6,581 nt of DNA from an uncultured Leptolyngbya sp. (lineage in GTDB: Bacteria > Cyanobacteriota > Cyanobacteriia > Phormidesmidales > Phormidesmidaceae), in the NCBI GenBank assembly GCA_937899365.1, contig CALBPH010000267.1:1-6581 (forward strand). The letters run 5' to 3'. This document shows positions 1-5,999 of this stretch, one piece after another. Within the stretch, counting starts at the first letter, position 1. Every line of letters begins with the position of its first letter. The notes under the pieces were generated by a model that saw only the letters and a list, made by a program, of their open reading frames with translations, did no database searches and was not told where the DNA came from. The position numbers were made by a program, and so were the translations under genes.

Positions 1-944
1 CCCGCCTGTAGCTCCACTAGAGGTATAGACACCGTGTTGAAATACTCACGCCCGGCGACGGTGGTTGCACCACCCGAAAAACGTACACCCGAACGACTAA
101 TATTCACGGGACCAATATTTATTGAAGGTCCGGGGGCAGCGGCTCTTGGGGCACCGGCCACAACGGTGGGTTGCCCATCAGCGGTACCACAGCCATCGAT
201 ATTGTCCGCGTCGACCTTATACTCACACCCGGTGGAGCGCTCAGAGACAAAAACCTCAGGCGCATCTGGGCTAAGGGTGGCTCCTTCGCCATACTCGGTC
301 GCATCAATAAAGACACCGCCAAATTCAGACGCAAAGTCTTCCACCGTTGGGATTTCGCCAGGCACCACATCGCTAGGTTTCACAATCTCCACACCGGGGG
401 TCGTGGCCTCTGCCGTGGCCTCCACCTGAGGCTCACCTGCCTCCAGGGTGTCGCCATCGGGCGTAACCACATCCACCTCAGGGGTCACATCCGCGTCCGA
501 AGTTACCCCATCCGAAGCCACCCCAGCGTCATCGGACGTGACTGCCTCGGGGGTGGGAATTACAACTTCCACCTGGGACGTAATCGCCTCCACCTCGGGC
601 GGGGCGGCAACGGCAGGGGCATCAGGAACAGCCGTGGAAAACACTGGAGCCGCAGCCTCGGGTGACACAACAACCGGAGGTGCCACTGGAATGGAAATCT
701 CTGGCGCAACTGGCGCCACCGCAACAGCCGTATCAGCAGCAATCGGTGGAGCAACGGCATCCCCCACGGGCACATCTATTTGAGCCAGGACCGGCTGTCC
801 GCCCATCACGGCAACTGAACCAACAAAGCCAATTTTTTTCCATAGCTGCCCGTGGTGACGGGACTTATAAATAACCTCGTTGGAACTGTTATCGGATTTT
901 TCAGGTTTAGAAGATGCCGTAGATAGGGGGCAGAAATCAGCCAT
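1..944 (-). CDS. Probable secreted M23-family peptidoglycan endopeptidase, N-terminal part (cut by window edge)
   Basis: An open frame of 314 codons from ATG at 944 runs without a stop off the left edge, so the catalytic part is outside the window. Residues 1-36 are a polar N-terminal region. Residues 36-54 look like a signal peptide: two lysines, a hydrophobic stretch, then VLA followed by Q55. Residues 58-198 are low complexity, rich in Val, Pro, Ala, Thr and acidic residues, which suggests a flexible periplasmic linker. Residues 212-240 (FIDATEYGEGAT ... SERSTGC) and 298-305 (AGREYFNT) match, from memory, the segments that precede the M23 (LytM-type) domain in cyanobacterial cell-wall peptidases. 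The gene lies 109 bp downstream of birA in the same direction. No Shine-Dalgarno precedes the start, which is common in cyanobacteria. The protease assignment rests on the N-terminal region and context only; no zinc ligand is visible. An unrelated secreted protein with a similar linker remains possible. Confidence 0.72.
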   Translation of the reverse strand, partial: MADFCPLSTASSKPEKSDNSSNEVIYKSRHHGQLWKKIGFVGSVAVMGGQPVLAQIDVPVGDAVAPPIAADTAVAVAPVAPEISIPVAPPVVVSPEAAAPVFSTAVPDAPAVAAPPEVEAITSQVEVVIPTPEAVTSDDAGVASDGVTSDADVTPEVDVVTPDGDTLEAGEPQVEATAEATTPGVEIVKPSDVVPGEIPTVEDFASEFGGVFIDATEYGEGATLSPDAPEVFVSERSTGCEYKVDADNIDGCGTADGQPTVVAGAPRAAAPGPSINIGPVNISRSGVRFSGGATTVAGREYFNTVSIPLVELQA

Positions 945-1053
945 AGGAGGATAAATAGATAATTCGAGTGACGATTTAATTTAGTAGTTAAGGAATTTAG
1001 AGTTAAGCGCGTAGGCTGCCTGGATAGAAAACCGACGCTATAGTGCAATCGCG

Positions 1054-1917
1054 CTATTTAGGGTCAGACTGAGGGTACCCAAGGGATAGCTCGCCTGACT
1101 TAAGGTAGACCAGTTGCTCAACTGGCCTATCGGTTGATACTAGATCCTGTGACGTTAACTTTAAAGTTAAGTGTCCCGATTCCGTAACGCCGACTACTTT
1201 TAATGTCTGTCCTTCCAGAACTACAGGCATATTCAGATTGGTCAGCAGACTTTGATAAGCATCTATAAAAGTTTTGCTATCTGTATAATTTCTGTAAAAA
1301 ACACCCCTCCACATACCTAGTAGTACAGCCGCTGCCACATGTTTCAGGGTTGATGCCACATCATTCTGGTTAGATGCAGTCAGGTCTTTCCAGGCAATGC
1401 CGGTTGCTGGCACCGGGTTATGGACATTGATACCCACCCCCATGACGGCACGGGAAATTACGCCTTGCTCTAGTTTGCTTTCACTTAAAATACCCCCCAG
1501 TTTCTGTCCGGCAACAACAATATCGTTGGGCCATTTGATTTGAGCCGGAATTCCCAGGCATCTAAACTGGCTGACAATGCCCCAGGCCGTACACAGGGTG
1601 AGTTGGGCCGATTGGTCTACGGGCCAGTCAGGCTCTAGCATCAGGGACAGGTACACCCCACCTGGTTTTGATATCCACTGTTTGCCACGCTGGCCTTTAC
1701 CTGCGGTTTGGGTATGTGCGATCGCAACCGTTCCCGCCTTAGCCCCTGCCATTTCCCACAGCGTTTGGTTGGTGGACGCCACCTGCTCAAACACATGGAT
1801 ATCAAACCGAGGCCGCATTCGATTTAGAAACGGCGGCTTCTCAGGCATCGGTAATGCCGCCACTGCCTGGGCCACACCAGCCGAATTAAAACCATCTAAT
1901 TGCAACCTGTCTGTCAA
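1054..1917 (-). CDS. birA: Biotin--[acetyl-CoA-carboxylase] ligase, group I (no DNA-binding domain)
   Basis: This enzyme activates biotin with ATP to biotinyl-5'-AMP and transfers it to the biotin carboxyl carrier protein of acetyl-CoA carboxylase, needed for fatty acid synthesis in the cytoplasm. The 287-aa protein shows the family motifs in order: STNQTLWE (48-55), the biotinyl-AMP loop AGKGQRGKQW (72-81), KWPND (128-132), KLGGILSES (139-147) and GVGINVHN (160-167). A small beta-rich C-terminal domain follows from about residue 228. There is no N-terminal helix-turn-helix, so it should be a plain ligase and not a repressor. The frame opens with TTG at 1917, with an AAGGGG about 10 nt upstream and an in-frame TGA further upstream. 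ATG codons at residue 24 (1848) and 34 (1818) are alternatives, but both leave little sequence before the conserved core. The gene is transcribed divergently from the DUF1823-type gene and precedes the M23-type gene. Confidence 0.95.
   Translation of the reverse strand: MTDRLQLDGFNSAGVAQAVAALPMPEKPPFLNRMRPRFDIHVFEQVASTNQTLWEMAGAKAGTVAIAHTQTAGKGQRGKQWISKPGGVYLSLMLEPDWPVDQSAQLTLCTAWGIVSQFRCLGIPAQIKWPNDIVVAGQKLGGILSESKLEQGVISRAVMGVGINVHNPVPATGIAWKDLTASNQNDVASTLKHVAAAVLLGMWRGVFYRNYTDSKTFIDAYQSLLTNLNMPVVLEGQTLKVVGVTESGHLTLKLTSQDLVSTDRPVEQLVYLKSGELSLGYPQSDPK
1718..1725. repeat. HIP1 octamer GCGATCGC
   Basis: A single perfect copy of the highly iterated palindrome 1 lies inside birA. HIP1 is over-represented in many cyanobacterial genomes, so it gives mild support to a cyanobacterial source. 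One copy in 6.6 kb is not strong enrichment. Confidence 0.8.
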
Positions 1918-1944
1918 TGCTGTAACACCCCTTTCAAGGACTCA

Positions 1945-1953
1945 ATCTTAGCA
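1945..1953 (-). promoter_or_regulatory. Candidate extended -10 element for birA
   Basis: Read on the minus strand the sequence is TGCTAAGAT, close to the extended -10 form TGnTATAAT, about 27 nt before the birA start. No convincing -35 hexamer is at the right distance. The divergent intergenic space to the next gene is only 77 bp, so birA and DUF1823 signals must overlap here. This is a weak call. Confidence 0.25.
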
Positions 1954-1994
1954 ATGGCTTGGTATCCTATGGGTCTAGCGAGTTGACCTCTACC

Positions 1995-2381
1995 ATGTCT
2001 GACCTACCCACACTCACCGAAGCCACCCTTTGGGCCATCCTCAACGAAGAATTAGATGATGATACGGTCAATCATCTGGTGTGGCATCACCTGGGCTATC
2101 GCTATGATGCGGCCACAGAACAGTGGGACGCTAGCCGTGTGATCGACCCCTTAAAGGAAAAATTTCCTGAGCCCCCTAACTTTATTGAAAGTCGTCCTGC
2201 CACGGTGCAGCTCACCCGCTCCATTCCTAAGCCCAACAAGCAGTTGCTCAAAACTTATCTCGGCTTTAAGGGCTACAGCATCGATCAGCTGGTACCTCGC
2301 CTTACCCGACGGGCTACGATGACGAGCTGGCTGCTGAGCCACATGCAGATTCAAGGACTGCTTAAGGATAATCCCACGTAG
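1995..2381 (+). CDS. DUF1823-family protein, function unknown
   Basis: A 128-aa soluble acidic protein of a small family that I recall as conserved in cyanobacteria and photosynthetic eukaryotes. Recognisable segments are the N-terminal LWAILNEELDDDTVNHLVWH (13-32), LGYRYD (34-39), PEPPNFIESRPATVQLTRS (59-77), LLKTYLGFKGY (84-94) and LTRRATMTSWLLS (103-115). There is no signal peptide or membrane segment. I chose the ATG at 1995, which gives MSDLPTLTEATLW as in relatives. An in-frame ATG at 1959 would add 12 residues of unconserved sequence and would use up most of the space shared with the divergent birA gene. The stop codon lies inside a 38-bp perfect palindrome, so the last residues (NPT) may be set by insertion of that repeat. 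The molecular role is not known. Confidence 0.85.
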   Translation: MSDLPTLTEATLWAILNEELDDDTVNHLVWHHLGYRYDAATEQWDASRVIDPLKEKFPEPPNFIESRPATVQLTRSIPKPNKQLLKTYLGFKGYSIDQLVPRLTRRATMTSWLLSHMQIQGLLKDNPT

Positions 2382-2410
2382 GGGCGTTCCATGGAACGCC
2401 CCTACGTGGG
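2373..2410. repeat. Perfect 38-bp palindrome of the GTAGGGGC...GCCCCTAC type
   Basis: Each arm is 19 nt with no spacer (centre between 2391 and 2392). The left arm contains CACGTAGGGGCGTTCC and the right arm is its exact reverse complement. The stop codon TAG of the upstream gene (2379-2381) is inside the left arm. As RNA it would form a very stable hairpin. No T-run follows, so it is not a canonical intrinsic terminator, although it could protect or end the upstream transcript. From memory, palindromes with GTAGGGGC ends are dispersed in many copies in cyanobacterial genomes, so a mobile or REP-like repeat is the best reading. A possible half-copy lies at 5909-5919. Confidence 0.9.
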
Positions 2411-2560
2411 GTAATACATGGGTTATACAAGAAATTTCACTAGGGCTAGATCCATTCAATAGTTCACGTGTACCATAAAACAAAAAGGCTTTCCTAAGGG
2501 GATATCTCTGCAAAGGGCACCCGAGAAGGAATGCTCCTAAGAGTTGCTATAGGTATTGTC

Positions 2561-2911
2561 ATGGAAATTAAAAACGTCGCTGCTGAACTTGCTGCCCACC
2601 CTGAGGGCTCATTTCTGGATGTTGTTCCGTTTAATGGTGGCCATATCGGCGCCTGTAGCATCACGGGTGTATCACCTGTATGGGAGATGCATCCGGATAC
2701 GGACGAGTGGTTTTACATTCTCGAAGGAGAGTTTGAGATGACTCTCTTGACGGGAGAACCACCGCAACATGTTGTTGTTGAGGCAGGTTCCACCTTTGTA
2801 GTCCCTAAAGGCGTCTGGCATAAACCTGGAGCATCCAAGGGTTCTAAGTTTATGTATCTTACTCCTGGTCAGACATTGCACTCAGAAAAGGATGATCCCC
2901 GTGATTTATAA
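2561..2911 (+). CDS. Small single-domain cupin protein
   Basis: A 116-aa protein that is almost entirely one cupin beta-barrel. Motif 1 is MHPDTDEWFYILEGEFEM (43-60), with H44 and E49 as probable metal ligands; the second His of the classical HxH is replaced by Asp46, as in many HPDxDE-type cupins. Motif 2 is GSTFVVPKGVWHKPGA (76-91), with H87 as the third likely ligand. A short polar tail (TLHSEKDDPRDL) follows. The fold usually binds a divalent metal and small ligands; the substrate cannot be read from the sequence. I chose ATG 2561 (MEIKN) because the extra ten residues from an upstream ATG at 2531 are unlike the family, and the purine-rich AGAAGGA there abuts that ATG. No good ribosome site precedes 2561 apart from a weak AGG. 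It converges with the unrecognised gene at 2996-3421 and stands alone, so context gives no pathway. Confidence 0.9.
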   Translation: MEIKNVAAELAAHPEGSFLDVVPFNGGHIGACSITGVSPVWEMHPDTDEWFYILEGEFEMTLLTGEPPQHVVVEAGSTFVVPKGVWHKPGASKGSKFMYLTPGQTLHSEKDDPRDL

Positions 2912-2953
2912 TGTAATTATCCACTGAATAATGGGACTAGTCTAAAGCCTAGC

Positions 2954-2980
2954 AAAAAGACGTTTAACCAGAACGACTTT
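2954..2980 (-). terminator. Candidate intrinsic terminator between convergent genes
   Basis: Arms 2956-2964 (AAAGACGTT) and 2972-2980 (AACGACTTT) pair over 9 bp with one mismatch and a 7-nt loop. On the minus strand the stem ends in a run of five T, and it starts 16 nt after the stop of the minus-strand gene. It is AT-rich and only moderately stable. It could also slow transcription from the cupin side, but the plus strand lacks a clean T tract. Confidence 0.4.
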
Positions 2981-2995
2981 ATCGGAATTGCTGAT

Positions 2996-3421
2996 TTATT
3001 GGGATAACTCTTTTGATGGCTCCCAACGTATTGTCAGCGTTGTACTGTCACATTCAACAAATGCTTGATGGTATAAATTTGCTCCCCAGGCAATAAAATC
3101 TCCTCGTTTCTTAAGTACATAGTTGTGTGTATCAGGAGATTTAAAGTCAGGACTGCTGGAGAATTCTATCCGAAAACCGCCGCTATCACTCATCAGCATA
3201 GTTATGGTGCGACCATAGCTAATGGGTTTATTCAACCCTCTTGTTTCGCCGACAGTATGATGCATCCACTTGGCCGATAAATTGGAAAACTCTTGACCAT
3301 ACGGGTTGAAGCGCAGATTCACATCCTTAGCAGGATCTGCTTTAGTCCAATCACTAAATCCAATAAACCAACCGGTATCATTAGTATCCAGGTCGTTGAG
3401 GTTTCCAAATTCAATATCCAT
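2996..3421 (-). CDS. Conserved-looking hypothetical protein, possibly cupin-like
   Basis: I do not recognise a named function. The 141-aa product is soluble, with no signal peptide or membrane helix. It begins MDIEFGNLNDLDTNDTGWFI and contains a middle segment with KWMHH (51-55; the histidines are 54-55), then SYGRTITMLMS (69-79), FRIEFSS (83-89) and a C-terminal block GDFIAWGANLYHQAFVE (107-123) ending TLTIRWEP. That last block resembles the second cupin motif (G, hydrophobic strand, then His before a final beta strand), so a small beta-barrel is plausible. Similar proteins may carry a 'signal peptidase' label in databases, but nothing here supports that: there is no membrane anchor or Ser/Lys motif. 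I chose ATG 3421; a TTG two codons upstream is possible. No Shine-Dalgarno is visible. Base use and length argue for a real gene. Confidence 0.72.
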   Translation of the reverse strand: MDIEFGNLNDLDTNDTGWFIGFSDWTKADPAKDVNLRFNPYGQEFSNLSAKWMHHTVGETRGLNKPISYGRTITMLMSDSGGFRIEFSSSPDFKSPDTHNYVLKKRGDFIAWGANLYHQAFVECDSTTLTIRWEPSKELSQ

Positions 3422-3603
3422 GTCCAAGTAGTATGCTCAATTCTGCAGGAAAGCTAATCGGTTAATACCCTAAATCAGCAACGGCGATTTTTGAGAATAC
3501 CTAAACTATTCCCGATATTTCTGTAAAACCATGTATGTTTTTATGTACGTGGTGGTGTAAGACTTAACTAGTCTCGAGTTTTGATGAATATAACAGCCAC
3601 TGT

Positions 3604-3638
3604 AGGCTTTCTAAAATCTTAGAAAGATTAGAAAGCCT
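3604..3638. repeat. Inverted repeat with two competing hairpins (three TTAGAAAG units)
   Basis: Outer arms AGGCTTTCTAA (3604-3614) and TTAGAAAGCCT (3628-3638) match perfectly over 11 bp with a 13-nt loop. That loop holds a second copy, CTTAGAAAG (3618-3626), whose TTAGAAAG (3619-3626) can pair with the same left arm (CTTTCTAA, 3607-3614) to make an 8-bp stem with a 4-nt loop. The two structures exclude each other. No T-run follows, so it is not a normal terminator. It could be a protein-binding operator, a small RNA structure, or a remnant of a dispersed repeat. Confidence 0.6.
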
Positions 3639-3804
3639 CGTAGGCCGATTTTGCCACTCTGTAGATATCTGTGTAGGTGCGATAAAGGTTTTATGTAAGT
3701 TACGTATGATTGCGCAAATAAGGGTTCTCTTTTGTTTAAAAACCATTTAGAGTGCCGGTTATTATGAAAAAACTCTTAGCGTAGAGATCAGGGTGAACTA
3801 GCCC

Positions 3805-3842
3805 TGTAGCTATGGTATTAGGCCACAACTGGGTGTAGCTAT
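3805..3842. repeat. Direct repeat TGTAGCTAT
   Basis: Two copies of TGTAGCTAT (3805-3813 and 3834-3842) start 29 bp apart, each followed by a similar GTA; the match is 12 of 13 bases when extended. They lie about 95-130 bp before the receptor start. A regulator-binding role is possible but a chance repeat cannot be excluded. Confidence 0.4.
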
Positions 3843-3861
3843 TGTAATTTTTATCTTCAGA

Positions 3862-3900
3862 TGACATTCAGCTGACGTGAGTTATCTCAGCTAAATGTCA
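3862..3900. promoter_or_regulatory. Inverted repeat upstream of the receptor gene, possible operator
   Basis: Arms TGACATTCAGCTGA (3862-3875) and TCAGCTAAATGTCA (3887-3900) are reverse complements at 13 of 14 positions, with an 11-nt spacer. The right-arm core CAGCTAAATG recurs as a direct repeat at 3929-3938, where it includes the start codon at 3936. The arrangement of two inverted and one direct site in front of a gene suggests a binding site for a dimeric regulator, or a hairpin in the leader if transcription begins upstream. There is no T-run after it. Confidence 0.5.
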
Positions 3901-3915
3901 CAGCATGTCTTTAAA

Positions 3916-3921
3916 TACAAT
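3916..3921 (+). promoter_or_regulatory. Candidate -10 element TACAAT for the receptor gene
   Basis: TACAAT is one base from the TATAAT consensus and lies 14 nt before the start codon, which would give a very short leader. No good -35 hexamer is 16-18 bp upstream; that place is occupied by the right arm of the inverted repeat, consistent with an activator-dependent or repressed promoter. This is only a candidate. Confidence 0.25.
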
Positions 3922-3935
3922 ATCGAAACAGCTAA

Positions 3936-5039
3936 ATGACGTATGTTGCCCCAAGCCAGAAGAAAAATGGCAAGGAGAAAATTCGATTTGGAATTTTCTC
4001 TCAAGTCCTTACCGTTATCCTGGCAATTACTCTTATTCCAGTATCAGGACTTTTCTTTACTATCCGCGATAGACAACAAAGTCAGTTAGACAGTCTTGAG
4101 GATACATTTGAGAACAATTCAGATTTAATTTCTTCAGTTGTCGATAACTGGGTAAATACCAATATTCTTGCCCTTAGGCAAAACGCTGCAACCAGTGGCG
4201 TGATCTCCATGAATGCGGCCTCACAACTCCCAATTCTTAAAGCCTCAGAAGAGGTTTATGACTGGAGCTATGTGTATTTTTCGCTGGATATGAATGGGAA
4301 CAGTATTGCTCGAAGCGATGGCCAAAAACTTCAAAGCTTTAAAGATCGAGCCTACTTTCTAGACGTTGCTGAAAATAGTGCGACCGTTGGTCAGCAGGTA
4401 CTTATTAGCCGTACCTACAATGTTCCAGCACTCTGTCTTTCTGTTCCCATTCGCCAGACTATTCAGCCTAAAGGAGTGTTGGTTAGCTGCTCGACACTAT
4501 CGGAAATATCCGAAGCTGTTGTCAATGCTAAGATTGGTCGCACAGGATTTGCTTTCCTAGTAGATGATGTTGGTCGGTTAATTGCCCATGGTAATCGTGG
4601 GGATATGTCCACTGAAGACTTAGAGGATTTTAGTGCTCATCCGGCACTGCAAGTCGAGACACTTGAGGAACAGATTTTTTATGATGATGAAGGTCGTGCG
4701 GTAACAGCCTACGTGCAGCCTGTTGGTTTGGGTTGGAAGCTGGTAGTTCAGCAAGATGTTGATGAAGCGTTTGAGGAAGTTATCCAGGCGCGAAGACGCG
4801 CCATCATGCTGGTTATGCTGACGTTTTCTTCAACCATCGTGCTGGCCTATCTTTTTGCTCAAAGGGTATCAACCCCCATTAAGTCATTGACACAGATTGC
4901 GGATGATGTCAGTCGTGGACAATTAGACGCAACTATTCAGGGAACAGACCGCAAAGATGAAATTGGTGAGCTGGCCCGCGCTATTAAACGTTTAACCGCT
5001 AGTGTCAAACTTGCTTTTGAGGTTGTCAAAAACAAATAG
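3936..5039 (+). CDS. Membrane receptor with dCache sensor and HAMP domain, no output domain
   Basis: A 367-aa inner-membrane sensor. Residues 1-17 are cytoplasmic and basic; membrane helix 1 is at about 19-42, the extracytoplasmic dCache domain at 43-288, helix 2 at about 289-308, and HAMP at 309-362 (RVSTPIKSLTQIADDVSRGQ ... DEIGELARAI). Typical dCache segments are visible: YVYFSLDMNGNSIARSDG (112-129), DRAYF (137-141), PALCLSVPI (164-172), IGRTGFAFLVDDVGRLIAHG (200-219) and GLGWKLVVQQDVDEAF (264-279). The amino-acid-binding pattern is only partly kept (RAYF in place of RxWY, and no clear distal Asp), so the ligand is open. The protein ends seven residues after HAMP-like sequence with no kinase, cyclase, GGDEF or chemoreceptor domain, and nothing downstream in any frame continues one. 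It therefore seems a natural output-less receptor that must signal through a partner. The start is the only good ATG; no Shine-Dalgarno is seen. Confidence 0.93.
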   Translation: MTYVAPSQKKNGKEKIRFGIFSQVLTVILAITLIPVSGLFFTIRDRQQSQLDSLEDTFENNSDLISSVVDNWVNTNILALRQNAATSGVISMNAASQLPILKASEEVYDWSYVYFSLDMNGNSIARSDGQKLQSFKDRAYFLDVAENSATVGQQVLISRTYNVPALCLSVPIRQTIQPKGVLVSCSTLSEISEAVVNAKIGRTGFAFLVDDVGRLIAHGNRGDMSTEDLEDFSAHPALQVETLEEQIFYDDEGRAVTAYVQPVGLGWKLVVQQDVDEAFEEVIQARRRAIMLVMLTFSSTIVLAYLFAQRVSTPIKSLTQIADDVSRGQLDATIQGTDRKDEIGELARAIKRLTASVKLAFEVVKNK

Positions 5040-5096
5040 GTAACAGAAAAAACAGTAGGGTACATCTCAGTTATCTCGATTAAAAAAATAAGTAGG

Positions 5097-5123
5097 TTGA
5101 CCTAATCATTTATAAGATATAAA
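5097..5123 (+). promoter_or_regulatory. Weak promoter candidate ahead of the PATAN-like gene
   Basis: TTGACC (5097-5102) and TATAAA (5118-5123) resemble -35 and -10 hexamers, but the 15-bp spacing is short. The 272-bp gap between the receptor and the next gene leaves room for separate transcription. The rest of the gap shows only a small 5-bp stem near 5127-5144 (CGAGA ... TCTCG) and no clear terminator. Confidence 0.25.
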
Positions 5124-5301
5124 AACGAGAGTTGGCATTCTCGAAGATGTCCTAAAATCCCTATTTTTAGTCTAGTTTCATCACAAGATTGGGGAATAGA
5201 AAAGGCTCTCGGTATCTGAAATATAATTTGGATAGCCTACTTACACGTCTGATGGTTTGAACTATCGAATAGATGAAATACACCTAGTGAAGTAAGACAA
5301 T

Positions 5302-5306
5302 AGAGG
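5302..5306 (+). promoter_or_regulatory. Ribosome binding site of the PATAN-like gene
   Basis: AGAGG lies 5 nt before ATG 5312 and fixes that start. It is one of the few clear Shine-Dalgarno sites in the window. Confidence 0.55.
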
Positions 5307-5311
5307 CTCGT

Positions 5312-5884
5312 ATGCAAATTAGTGATTTTGTATCGGTTGATTTTCTGATTCAGAAACTAGCCAAGATTTGTCAGGAAGCTTACACTGGCTGTTTGTATTT
5401 CGTGTCGTCAGAAAATCGTGTTGGTAAATTTTCTCTACGACAAGGGGAAATAGTATCAATAAAATATTATCTCGATAGTGATAAAGATGCTATCAGGGTA
5501 ATTCAGCAGCTTGACAAAGTTAAGTATCGACTTTCAGACCAATCAATACCAGACATATCAAAATCAGCCTCATTACCGAACAACGAGGTGATCTTAAAAA
5601 TGCTTGGTTTAGAGGATAACTCGCTTGCTTCACATCATGATCAGTTTCAGACAGATTTGTTGACGAATGAGCAAACCATAACCAACAGCCAAGCAATTTC
5701 TGCTGTAATGAAAGCAAAATTACAGGAAGAGTTTATTTCATTTGTAGGTCCTATCGCTAGCATTATATGTCAGCAGGTTTTTGAAGAATCTGGTGATTTA
5801 GCGACTGCAATTGAAAAGTTGGCAAGCCATATTTCTGATCCAGAAGAGGCTGGAGCATTTCTTCAGGCTACAAAAAAGCTTTAA
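5312..5884 (+). CDS. Two-domain signalling adaptor: N-terminal PATAN/DUF4388-like, C-terminal DUF8082-like
   Basis: A 190-aa cytoplasmic protein. Residues 1-100 follow the DUF4388 (PATAN) pattern: a leading helix (FLIQKLAKICQEAYTG), short strands (CLYFVSS, GKFSLRQGEIVSIKYY) with the characteristic R-x-G-E-I-V turn, then a helix and a tyrosine strand (AIRVIQQLDKVKYRLS). Residues 101-132 are a polar linker. Residues 133-190 (KLQEEFISFVGPIASIICQQ ... AIEKLASHISDP ... FLQ) match the helical C-terminal domain, with its invariant GPIA, that I know from the ends of cyanobacterial Ser/Thr kinases and other signalling proteins (DUF8082). PATAN domains occur in PatA/PixG-type response regulators, but here there is no receiver domain, so the protein probably acts as an adaptor or effector partner. 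It lies 272 bp after the receptor on the same strand. Domain names are from memory of motifs; the role is inferred. Confidence 0.82.
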   Translation: MQISDFVSVDFLIQKLAKICQEAYTGCLYFVSSENRVGKFSLRQGEIVSIKYYLDSDKDAIRVIQQLDKVKYRLSDQSIPDISKSASLPNNEVILKMLGLEDNSLASHHDQFQTDLLTNEQTITNSQAISAVMKAKLQEEFISFVGPIASIICQQVFEESGDLATAIEKLASHISDPEEAGAFLQATKKL

Positions 5885-5894
5885 TATCATCCCT

Positions 5895-5933
5895 TGCAGC
5901 CTCACCTGGTAGGGGCATCACGATGTTTTTTTT
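5895..5933 (+). terminator. Weak candidate terminator after the PATAN-like gene, with a repeat half-site
   Basis: A short GC stem (GCCTC at about 5898-5902 with GGGGC at 5912-5916) is followed after 9 nt by a run of eight T (5926-5933). The stem and T tract are not adjacent, so termination is uncertain. The segment GTAGGGGCATC (5909-5919) has the same GTAGGGGC end as the palindrome at 2373-2410, but its opposite arm is missing. Confidence 0.28.
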
Positions 5934-5999
5934 GGAGTCGCGAGCAGCTTGCCGCCATGTCTCTTAATCTTGTCTCCTTCAAATTTTTAGTTTTAGTTT

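Larger units (their letters stand above)
3422..3935. other. 514-bp gene-free region with short repeats, divergent promoter zone
   Basis: This AT-rich stretch separates two divergent genes. I see no credible coding sequence in it; the best frame (60 codons, minus, 3564-3746) looks like chance. It contains a triple TTAGAAAG element (3604-3638), a direct repeat TGTAGCTAT at 3805-3813 and 3834-3842, and a long inverted repeat (3862-3900) near the start of the receptor gene. The size and repeat content suggest regulation of the receptor gene, though a decayed gene or repeat cannot be excluded. Confidence 0.6.

Noticed and set aside
34..783. Several plus-strand open frames rich in Ser, Thr and Gly opposite the M23-type gene
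   Set aside because: They are antisense shadows of the low-complexity GC-rich linker; the minus frame has a signal peptide and family segments.
3530..3554. ATGTATG and ATGTACG near-repeat around a T5 tract
   Set aside because: Short and imperfect in AT-rich sequence; not distinguishable from chance.
3564..3746. 60-codon minus-strand frame in the gene-free region
   Set aside because: No recognisable motif, no ribosome site, and it crosses the TTAGAAAG hairpin; most likely chance.
5040..5311. Possible decayed output domain after the receptor
   Set aside because: All three forward frames are AT-rich and interrupted by stops, with no kinase, GGDEF, cyclase or chemoreceptor motif.
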